NCBI GenBank assembly: GCA_016869895.1
Contig: VGDC01000128.1
Location: forward strand, 1 to 6,226
From: Alphaproteobacteria bacterium
GTDB taxonomy: Bacteria; Pseudomonadota; Alphaproteobacteria; Rickettsiales; VGDC01
Length of the DNA stretch: 6,226 bases
Direction of reading: 5' to 3'
Notes under the pieces: model-generated
Told to the model about the DNA's origin: nothing
Seen by the model: only the letters and a program-made list of their open reading frames with translations
Databases searched by the model: none
Position numbers and translations under genes: made by a program
Shown here: positions 1-5,739 of the stretch, piece after piece
How the letters are laid out: the number at the start of each line of letters is the position of its first letter
Position numbering within the stretch: the stretch's first letter is position 1

Positions 1-389
1 GGATGTTCTCCACCATCCTCACACGCGATGCCGATGGCGCATATTGGCTGAAGACCCCCGTGGAGAAATGCTCCATCGTGGTCGAGGATGCGCCGTTCAC
101 CATCATCGCCCTGCGCCAGCGCGATTTGGACGGCGTGCAGACCCTGTGCCTCAAGACCAATGTGAACGAGTGGATTTCCGTGGATGCCGAGCACCCACTG
201 ACGCTTCGCAAAGACCCCGAAACCGGCGACCTCGTGCCTTACGTCGAAATACGCGACGGGCTGGACGCAAAATTCACCCGCAATGCCTATTATGAGCTGG
301 TGGAGCTGCTGCTGGCCGATGGACAGTTGCGCGAAGGTAAACGGGGTATAGAATCAGCCGGAAAGTTCTTCCCGCTCGATCTTGGATAA
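1..389 (+). CDS. DUF1285 family protein, C-terminal part (5' end outside window)
   Basis: This is the C-terminal 128 or so residues of a DUF1285 protein, a conserved family of unknown function common in Alpha- and Gammaproteobacteria. Family-like stretches are FSTILTRDADGAYWL followed by TPVEK, then VEDAPFTI, then a conserved TNV segment, RDGLDAKFTRNAYYELVEL and the closing GKFFPL. Full-length members run to roughly 170-190 residues, and the part that normally precedes the FSTIL segment is missing. The ATG at position 3 is therefore most likely an internal methionine, and the real start lies upstream of the window. The protein looks soluble, with no membrane segment or signal peptide in the visible part. 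It stops with TAA at 387-389, six bases before the next gene, so it probably heads or belongs to an operon with the membrane protein and cca. Family assignment is fairly sure; function is unknown. Confidence 0.85.
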   Translation, partial: MFSTILTRDADGAYWLKTPVEKCSIVVEDAPFTIIALRQRDLDGVQTLCLKTNVNEWISVDAEHPLTLRKDPETGDLVPYVEIRDGLDAKFTRNAYYELVELLLADGQLREGKRGIESAGKFFPLDLG

Positions 390-395
390 CACCCG

Positions 396-683
396 ATGCT
401 TCGCCTGCTCATCAGCCGTTTCTGGCCTGTCACCCTGCCGCTCATCGTCTATGTGTTGTGGATGCTCCACCGCAGGCGTAAAGCGAAGAAGCTCGGTCAA
501 CCTGTGCCCGCCATGAAAGATGGCCCTTGGGTCTGGGCAGTGGCGGCGAGCATCCTGCTGGCCATCTGTGGATTCCTGCTGCTGGGGTTGACCGCCGAGC
601 ACACCGACGGCACCTATGTGCCTGCGCATATGCAAGACGGCAAGCTGATTCCCGCCCAGATCGTGCCGGAAAAGAGCGAATAA
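396..683 (+). CDS. Small two-helix inner-membrane protein, DUF6111-like
   Basis: This is a 95-aa protein with two clear hydrophobic helices, at about residues 9-24 and 44-65. They are joined by a strongly basic loop (RRRKAKK, residues 26-32) that should stay in the cytoplasm, which would place both ends outside it. After helix 2 comes a short tail containing DGTYVPA and DGKLIPAQ, a pattern I associate with the alphaproteobacterial DUF6111 family that lies beside cca genes. No enzymatic motif is visible. The start has only a weak ribosome-binding site (a GGAT about 8 bases upstream), which fits translational coupling to the DUF1285 gene six bases before it. Its stop codon directly abuts the ATG of cca. 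The family name is from memory and is the less certain part; a real, membrane-embedded, co-transcribed protein is well supported by coding frame, topology and spacing. Confidence 0.72.
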   Translation: MLRLLISRFWPVTLPLIVYVLWMLHRRRKAKKLGQPVPAMKDGPWVWAVAASILLAICGFLLLGLTAEHTDGTYVPAHMQDGKLIPAQIVPEKSE

Positions 684-1877
684 ATGCGCGTTTCCCCCTC
701 CAACTGGCCGCATTTCTCCGCCTGTGAGAAGCTGTTCGCGCTGCTTTCGCAGGAAGGCGGCGAAGCGCGGTTCATCGGCGGATGCGTGCGCGATGCGGTG
801 CTGAACCGCCCCATCGGCGACCTCGACATCGCCTGTTCCCACCGCCCAGAGAAAACCATGTCGCTCTTGCTGGGCGCAGGGTTACGCGTCATCCCCACGG
901 GATTGCAGCATGGCACGGTGACGGCCATCGTCGATGGCATCCCCTTTGAAATCACCACACTGCGCGAGGATATGGAGACGGATGGTCGCCACGCGGTGGT
1001 GCGCTTCACCCATGACTGGAAGGCCGATGCAGCACGCCGCGACTTCACCATGAACGCCCTTTCCTGCGGGTTGGATGGCGAAGTGCAGGATTATTGGAAC
1101 GGGTTGGAAGACGCGAAAAGCGGCATCGTGCGGTTCATCGGCGATCCGCGCAAACGCATCGAGGAAGACGCGTTGCGCATTCTGCGGTTCTTCCGCTTCT
1201 CCGCGCATTACGGCCAGCCCCCCTTTGAATACCGCAGTCTGACAGCCTGCGCGGAAAAGGCCAAGCTGGTCGAGTCGCTCTCCGGCGAGCGCATCCAATC
1301 CGAAATGCTGCGCTTGTTGGAGGCGAAAACCGCGTCCTATGCGCTGGGCATCATGCAGAAAGAGGGGGTGCTGGTGCATATCGGCCTTAGCACCACGGAA
1401 GCCTCGCTTGCTGCCGTGAAACGCCTGCAAGACCCTATACTGCGCCTTAGCGCACTGCTGCGCGCCATGCCCGATTCGCCCAAGGCCACCGATGCGCTGG
1501 TGCAACGCTGGAAGCTGTCGAACGCGCTGCGCGACACGCTGATGCTGCTTATCGCCGCGAAGCTGGACGACATCGGCGCGTGGGACGAGAAACTGCTGAA
1601 GCGTTTGTTGCGCAGCCTCGGCAAGGAGCGTTATATGCAGCTGGTGACGCTGGCTGCCGCCGAGCAGGGCAAGACATTCTCCACCCAGCTGAAACTGGCG
1701 GAAACGTGGGAAATCCCCACCTTCCCCATCACTGGAGCGATGCTGAAATCCAAGGGGTTCTCCGAAGGCAAGGCCTTGGGCGATGCGCTCAAGAAGCTGG
1801 AAACCCTCTGGGAAGAGGCGGATTATCAGCTCTCTGCCGAAGATTTGATGAAGAACGCGCCGAGGGCTATCGGCTAA
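684..1877 (+). CDS. cca: CCA tRNA nucleotidyltransferase (poly(A) polymerase superfamily, class II)
   Basis: This 397-aa enzyme adds or repairs the 3'-terminal CCA of tRNAs from CTP and ATP in the cytoplasm. The class II nucleotidyltransferase head is intact. It has GGCVRD at residues 32-37, the metal-binding DLD at 46-48, PTGLQHGTV at 71-79, and RRDFTMNAL at 118-126, which belongs to the nucleotide-recognition region. The neck helix EDALRILRFFRF lies at 161-172 and GERIQSE at 201-207. The C-terminal body and tail (ITGAMLKSKGF, then LETLWEEADY near the end) match alphaproteobacterial CCA enzymes of about 400 residues. I see no HD phosphohydrolase domain of the kind found in E. coli Cca. The ATG immediately follows the TAA of the membrane protein gene, and the upstream ribosome-binding site is weak, so translation is probably coupled. 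PcnB-type poly(A) polymerase is the main alternative, but the length and the alphaproteobacterial family resemblance favour CCA addition. Confidence 0.93.
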   Translation: MRVSPSNWPHFSACEKLFALLSQEGGEARFIGGCVRDAVLNRPIGDLDIACSHRPEKTMSLLLGAGLRVIPTGLQHGTVTAIVDGIPFEITTLREDMETDGRHAVVRFTHDWKADAARRDFTMNALSCGLDGEVQDYWNGLEDAKSGIVRFIGDPRKRIEEDALRILRFFRFSAHYGQPPFEYRSLTACAEKAKLVESLSGERIQSEMLRLLEAKTASYALGIMQKEGVLVHIGLSTTEASLAAVKRLQDPILRLSALLRAMPDSPKATDALVQRWKLSNALRDTLMLLIAAKLDDIGAWDEKLLKRLLRSLGKERYMQLVTLAAAEQGKTFSTQLKLAETWEIPTFPITGAMLKSKGFSEGKALGDALKKLETLWEEADYQLSAEDLMKNAPRAIG

Positions 1878-1902
1878 TCACAACACCTCAAACCTCTCCT
1901 CG

Positions 1903-2008
1903 CTAGGGCGTAAGCGAAAATGCGCGTTTCTGAGAACCGCAGCGCAGCGTACATGAAGGTACGTGAGCAGCGGAAGCGCAAGAAACCCGCGTTTGCAGCA
2001 AGCCCTAG
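1903..2008. repeat. Long imperfect palindrome (REP/RPE-like) between convergent cca and tnaA
   Basis: The sequence folds back on itself over about 106 bases. Paired blocks from outside inward are CTAGGGC (1903-1909) with GCCCTAG (2002-2008), AAA (1918-1920) with TTT (1992-1994), CGCG (1923-1926) with CGCG (1988-1991), and TTTCT (1927-1931) with AGAAA (1981-1985). Further in are CCGC (1937-1940) with GCGG (1970-1973) and CGTAC (1948-1952) with GTACG (1959-1963), closing on a six-base loop. Small bulges separate the blocks. The right end overlaps the tnaA stop codon. It could act as a transcription barrier or mRNA 3' stabiliser for both convergent genes, but it lacks a T-tract, so it is not a standard intrinsic terminator. 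A dispersed extragenic palindromic repeat is the favoured inference; other copies cannot be seen in this window. Confidence 0.7.
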
Positions 2009-3378
2009 ATAGGGGAGAAATGCGCCGTGAAGTGGCGCAGGAACGGCGGCTGCTTAGTGATGCGCGCACCCTTCAAGCTGTCGCGCTTCTCCCAGACTTC
2101 CTCGATGACCTCGATGAGGTAATCAAAATGGCTCTGGGTGTACACACGGCGCGGGAATGCCAGACGCACCAGCTCCATGACCGATGGGGTCTCTTCGCCC
2201 GTTTCAGGGTTGCGCTTGCCGAACATCACCGAGCCAAGCTCCACCCCGCGCACACCACCCGCAAGGTACAGCGCGTTCACCAGCGCAATGCCGGGGAATT
2301 CGGAAGAGGGGATATGCGGCAGGAAGGCTTTGGCATCCAAGAACACCGCGTGTCCACCAGCAGGCTTGACGATGGGGATGCCGCGCTCGGTCAGGCGGCT
2401 GGCGATATAGCGGATGGTGGCGTTGCGGTATTCCTGATAATCCGGCTCCAGTGCCTCGCGCAGACCCACGGCGATGGCCTCCAAATCACGACCCGCAAGG
2501 CCGCCATAGGTCGGGAAACCTTCGGTGAGGATGAGCAGGTTGCGAAACTTATCCGCCCATGCTTCGTTATGGCAGCACAGCCATCCGCCGATATTCACCA
2601 GACCGTCTTTTTTCAGCGACATGGTGGAGGCATCCGCGAGGCTGAACATCTCCTGCGCGATTTCCGTCAACGTGCGGTTTTTCTGGCCTTCTTCGCGCTG
2701 CTGGATGAAATAGGCGTTCTCGGCGAAGCGGCAGGCATCGATGATGAGCGGGATGTTGTGGCGGTTCAGAAGCTCCTTCACGGCCTTCATATTCGCCAGC
2801 GAAACGGGCTGTCCGCCGCCGGAGTTGTTGGTGACGGTGATCATGCCAAAGGGGATGTTCTCTGCGCCGTGCTTGGCGATGACCGCTTCCAGCTTGCCCA
2901 AATCCATATTGCCCTTGAACGGCGCGGTGGAAGCGGGGTTCTTGCCGTCATCGGTCAGCAAATCTTCCGCGATTGCGCCCACGAACTCGATATTCGCGCG
3001 GGTGGTATCGAAATGGCTGTTATTGGGGATGACATTGCCCGCTTTTAAGAGCGCGCCCGCAAGGATGCGCTCCGCCGCGCGGCCTTGGTGGGTTGGGAAG
3101 ATATACTTGAAACCCGTGATGTCGCGCACGGTGGATTCGAATTTCTTCCAGGAAATCGAACCCGCATAGGATTCATCGCCCAGCATCATCGCCGCCCATT
3201 GCTGGGCAGACATCGCGCCCGTGCCGCTGTCCGTCAGCAGGTCGATGGTCACGTCTTCCGCATCCACGAGGAACACGTTGTTATGCGCGGCCTTCAGCTT
3301 CTCCTCGCGCTGAGCGCGGGTGGAGGGCTTGATGGGCTCGGTCATTTTAATGCGGAATGGTTCGATGATGGTTTTCAT
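2005..3378 (-). CDS. tnaA: Tryptophanase (tryptophan indole-lyase), PLP-dependent
   Basis: This 457-aa fold-type I PLP enzyme of the beta-eliminating lyase family should cleave L-tryptophan to indole, pyruvate and ammonia in the cytoplasm. The N-terminal EPFRIK, DLLTDSGTGAMS (46-57) and PTHQGR (95-100) are family hallmarks. PLP and catalytic residues are at the expected places: T49, Y71, Q98-G99-R100, N185, D214, R217 and Schiff-base K257 in SLKKDG. R405 is the likely substrate-carboxylate ligand. Three positions separate it from tyrosine phenol-lyase. D124 replaces the lyase's Thr124, L381 replaces its Arg381, and H449 in LRHFTA replaces its Phe448; the Asp and His match E. coli TnaA. The first ATG is chosen because EPFRIK must be included and AAGGGA lies six bases upstream. 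The gene faces its neighbours on both sides. No tryptophan permease gene is adjacent. It ends in TAG inside the palindrome's right arm. Length is normal and the gene is intact. Confidence 0.92.
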   Translation of the reverse strand: MKTIIEPFRIKMTEPIKPSTRAQREEKLKAAHNNVFLVDAEDVTIDLLTDSGTGAMSAQQWAAMMLGDESYAGSISWKKFESTVRDITGFKYIFPTHQGRAAERILAGALLKAGNVIPNNSHFDTTRANIEFVGAIAEDLLTDDGKNPASTAPFKGNMDLGKLEAVIAKHGAENIPFGMITVTNNSGGGQPVSLANMKAVKELLNRHNIPLIIDACRFAENAYFIQQREEGQKNRTLTEIAQEMFSLADASTMSLKKDGLVNIGGWLCCHNEAWADKFRNLLILTEGFPTYGGLAGRDLEAIAVGLREALEPDYQEYRNATIRYIASRLTERGIPIVKPAGGHAVFLDAKAFLPHIPSSEFPGIALVNALYLAGGVRGVELGSVMFGKRNPETGEETPSVMELVRLAFPRRVYTQSHFDYLIEVIEEVWEKRDSLKGARITKQPPFLRHFTAHFSPI

Positions 3379-3384
3379 GCAATT

Positions 3385-3390
3385 TCCCTT
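3385..3390 (-). promoter_or_regulatory. Ribosome-binding site of tnaA
   Basis: Read on the minus strand this is AAGGGA, six bases before the ATG at 3378. It supports the upstream methionine as start rather than the in-frame methionine at residue 12, which would cut off the conserved EPFRIK segment. Confidence 0.65.
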
Positions 3391-3406
3391 TGATTAATTT
3401 TTGCGC

Positions 3407-3434
3407 ATCTTAATGCAAATGGTTTACGAAACAA
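3407..3434 (-). promoter_or_regulatory. Candidate sigma70-type promoter for tnaA
   Basis: On the minus strand TTGTTT (3434-3429) is followed after 16 bases by TAAGAT (3412-3407). These match the consensus boxes at three and four of six positions. Transcription would begin near 3400 and give a leader of about 20 bases before tnaA. The match is weak and rests on position between divergent genes, so treat it as a suggestion. Confidence 0.3.
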
Positions 3435-3451
3435 CGCAAAAAGGGTAAATT
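3423..3451 (+). promoter_or_regulatory. Candidate sigma70-type promoter for lysS
   Basis: TTTACG (3423-3428) and TAAATT (3446-3451) are separated by 17 bases, each matching the consensus at four of six positions. Transcription would begin close to 3458, just before the ribosome-binding site. The -35 box overlaps the candidate tnaA promoter on the other strand, so the two would compete if both are real. Confidence 0.35.
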
Positions 3452-3463
3452 GCGCCGCAACAT

Positions 3464-3469
3464 AGAGGA
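3464..3469 (+). promoter_or_regulatory. Ribosome-binding site that fixes the lysS start
   Basis: AGAGGA lies seven bases before the ATG at 3477. An upstream in-frame TTG at 3450 would add nine residues, but it sits inside the candidate promoter and ahead of this site. The ATG at 3477 is therefore preferred. Confidence 0.7.
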
Positions 3470-3476
3470 ACAGCAT

Positions 3477-5081
3477 ATGCCCATAGACATCGAAAAAGCC
3501 CTCGCCAGCAAAGCATGGCCTTTCGAGGAAGCCAAAAAGATCATCGACCGTTACCACGGCCAGATGCCGGAGAAGGGCTATGTGCTGTTCGAGACGGGCT
3601 ATGGCCCTTCCGGCCTGCCGCATATCGGCACTTTCGGCGAGGTCGCTCGCACGACCATGGTGCGCCACGCGCTGGAGGCGATGACCGGCTGGCCGACGAA
3701 GCTGTATTGCGTCAGCGATGATATGGATGGCCTTCGCAAAGTGCCGGAGAACCTGCCCCAGCCGGAGATGCTGGAAGCGAACCTGCAAAAGCCGCTGACC
3801 GCCGTGCCCGACCCCTTCGGCACGCATACGAGCTATGGCGAGCACATGAACGCCCGCCTGTGCAAATTCCTCGACCATTTCGGGTTCGAGTATGAATTCC
3901 GCTCCGCCACCCATAACTACCAGCGCGGCGATTATGACGCCGCACTCCTCGCCGCCGCGAAGAAATACGATGCCATCATGGGCGTGATGCTGCCGACGCT
4001 GGGCGAAGAACGCCAGCAGACCTACAGCCCCTTCCTGCCCGTGTCGCCCAAGTCGGGTCGTGTGTTATACGTCCCCATGAAGAAGGTGGATACGGAAGCG
4101 GGAACCGTGACCTTCGACGATGAAGACGGCACGGAAGTGACCCTGCCCGTCACCGGCGGCCATGTGAAAATGCAGTGGAAACCCGATATGGGCATGCGCT
4201 GGGCGGCTCTGGACGTGGATTATGAGATGTACGGCAAAGACCACCTCGCCAACGGCAAGGTCTATTCCGCCATCTGCGAAATCCTCGGCGGCAAAGCACC
4301 GGAGCAATTCTGCTACGAGATGTTCTTGGATGAACTCGGCCAGAAAATCAGCAAATCCAAAGGCAATGGCCTGACCATTGACCAGTGGCTGCGCTATGCG
4401 CCGCAGGAAAGCCTCGCGCTATATATGTTCCAATCGCCGCGCAAAGCCAAGCGCCTGTATTTTGATGTCATCCCCCGCGCGGTGGATGAATACCTCACCT
4501 TCCTCGCCAAATACCAGAACGAGGATGAAGACAAACGCCTCGCCAACCCCGTCTGGCATATCCATAACGGCAACCCGCCCTCACCGGAAGAACTCGGCGT
4601 GGGCAACCTCAGCTTCACGCTGTTGCTGAACCTCGCCGCCGCTTGCAACCCCGAAGACGAAAGCGTGCTCTGGGGCTTCATCAGCAAATACATGCCCGGC
4701 GCGACCCCCGCCACCCACCGCTATCTGGATGCACTCGCCAAACACGCGGTGTTCTATTACCACGACTTCGTGAAGCCCACGAAGCAGTACCGCGCACCCA
4801 CCGATCTGGAGCGCAAAGGATTGCAGCAACTGGCGGAATACCTGCGCGGCGAAGGCGCGAATGTAACCGATGCAGATGAGCTACAGACCAAGGTCTTCGC
4901 CATCGGCACGGAGCTGGGCTTCGAGAACCTGCGCGACTGGTTCAAAGCGTTGTATGAGACGCTGCTCGGCCAGAGCCAAGGCCCGCGCATGGGCAGCTTC
5001 TTCGCCCTCTTCGGTACAGCCAACAGCGCGAAACTCATCGAAAAAGTATTGAACGGCGAAGATTTGGCTGCTGCAGTTTAG
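3477..5081 (+). CDS. lysS: Lysyl-tRNA synthetase, class I
   Basis: This 534-aa enzyme (also called lysK) charges tRNA-Lys with lysine using ATP in the cytoplasm. It is the class I type, unrelated in fold to the class II LysRS of E. coli and found in archaea, spirochaetes and many Alphaproteobacteria. The Rossmann-fold signature GPSGLPHIGT (residues 43-52) carries the HIGH-equivalent HIGT at 49-52. The KMSKS-equivalent KISKS lies at 290-294 and is followed by KGNG. The C-terminal portion is the helical anticodon-binding region. The start is set by the AGAGGA site upstream. Length is normal for the family and no key motif is missing. It is divergent from tnaA and has only ten bases before the next gene, with no hairpin terminator visible after its TAG, so transcription may continue into the RDD genes. 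Confidence 0.95.
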   Translation: MPIDIEKALASKAWPFEEAKKIIDRYHGQMPEKGYVLFETGYGPSGLPHIGTFGEVARTTMVRHALEAMTGWPTKLYCVSDDMDGLRKVPENLPQPEMLEANLQKPLTAVPDPFGTHTSYGEHMNARLCKFLDHFGFEYEFRSATHNYQRGDYDAALLAAAKKYDAIMGVMLPTLGEERQQTYSPFLPVSPKSGRVLYVPMKKVDTEAGTVTFDDEDGTEVTLPVTGGHVKMQWKPDMGMRWAALDVDYEMYGKDHLANGKVYSAICEILGGKAPEQFCYEMFLDELGQKISKSKGNGLTIDQWLRYAPQESLALYMFQSPRKAKRLYFDVIPRAVDEYLTFLAKYQNEDEDKRLANPVWHIHNGNPPSPEELGVGNLSFTLLLNLAAACNPEDESVLWGFISKYMPGATPATHRYLDALAKHAVFYYHDFVKPTKQYRAPTDLERKGLQQLAEYLRGEGANVTDADELQTKVFAIGTELGFENLRDWFKALYETLLGQSQGPRMGSFFALFGTANSAKLIEKVLNGEDLAAAV

Positions 5082-5091
5082 AAAATACAAA

Positions 5092-5739
5092 ATGAATAGA
5101 ACCGAAGGACTTACGACTGATTTGAACTTGGCCAATCCTCTTAAAAGGCTCAGCGCGCTTTTAATAGATTGGCTGATGTTTTATATCTTCCGCTTTGCAT
5201 TGACCGCCATCAGCGCAATGATGGCACTTCACCACAACGGTGCGTTCAAATCCGGTTCGGGATTAACCCCCGCTGAGAAGCTTGAACTCTCTATAGCAAC
5301 GCACACATCTCTTATGTTTGGCGTGTTGACCACAAACACTTTGGCCGCTGTGTTGTTTAGTATATTCATAATTCGCACTAGCAAACGCTCATCAGCATCT
5401 TACGGAAAGATTCTCTCCGGCATCAAACTGATAAAAATAGATGGTAGCCCTATCACGTATTTGGATGCGTCATTACGCTTCCTGCCATATATCATATTCA
5501 TGATTGGAAGCATATTGATTACGTTCATAGGTGATGTGAACAAGATAAACGAATTGAAAGGTTTCGCGCCTGCCATTACGTTTGACTTGATGCGTGTGTG
5601 GAACATGATAGGGATTACGTGGGTGGTAGGCTCTTTTGCGTGGATATTCACGAACTCCCAACGCCGCGCTCCCCATGACCTGCTAGCAGGAACGGCAGTC
5701 ATAAAAACTTCCCTCACAAAAGAAAGAACAATAGCATGA
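5092..5739 (+). CDS. RDD family integral membrane protein
   Basis: This is a 215-aa polytopic inner-membrane protein. It shows the residues that name the family: R19 and D26 in PLKRLSALLID at the start of helix 1, and D196 in QRRAPHDLLAGT near the C-terminus. Helices are likely at about 20-45, 74-94, 130-147 and 170-187. The loop with SYGKILSGIKLIKIDG (103-118) followed by TYLDASLRFLPY is typical. RDD proteins are mostly of unknown function; a few have been linked to ion transport, which cannot be transferred to this protein. The ATG lies ten bases after the lysS stop with no clear ribosome-binding site, suggesting weak or coupled translation. Its stop overlaps the start of a second RDD gene. 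It is richer in A and T than lysS. The family call is firm and the role unknown. Confidence 0.88.
   Translation: MNRTEGLTTDLNLANPLKRLSALLIDWLMFYIFRFALTAISAMMALHHNGAFKSGSGLTPAEKLELSIATHTSLMFGVLTTNTLAAVLFSIFIIRTSKRSSASYGKILSGIKLIKIDGSPITYLDASLRFLPYIIFMIGSILITFIGDVNKINELKGFAPAITFDLMRVWNMIGITWVVGSFAWIFTNSQRRAPHDLLAGTAVIKTSLTKERTIA

Noticed and set aside
1878..1902. Intrinsic terminator directly after cca
   Set aside because: No G/C-rich hairpin followed by a T-run is present; only the large palindrome further on, which lacks a T-tract.
1963..3048. A 361-codon open frame on the + strand opposite tnaA
   Set aside because: It is fully antisense to an intact tryptophanase, has a low-complexity composition rich in Arg, His, Gln and Asp typical of shadow frames, and matches no family I recognise.
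2005..3378. Tyrosine phenol-lyase as the identity of the minus-strand PLP enzyme
   Set aside because: Overall length and numbering match that enzyme closely, but its phenol-binding Thr124 and Arg381 are Asp and Leu here, and His449 replaces its Phe448, all pointing to tryptophanase.
3450..3476. TTG at 3450 as an alternative lysS start
   Set aside because: The nine added residues precede the ribosome-binding site at 3464-3469 and overlap the candidate promoter; the ATG at 3477 is better placed.
3375..3914. A 179-codon minus-strand frame running through the 5' part of lysS into the intergenic region
   Set aside because: Most of it is antisense to the strongly conserved class I LysRS head. Only its last 33 codons lie in non-coding DNA, and these are discussed separately as a weak leader candidate.
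5082..5091. Terminator or promoter between lysS and the first RDD gene
   Set aside because: Only ten bases are available, and no hairpin or promoter boxes are convincing; read-through from lysS is simpler.
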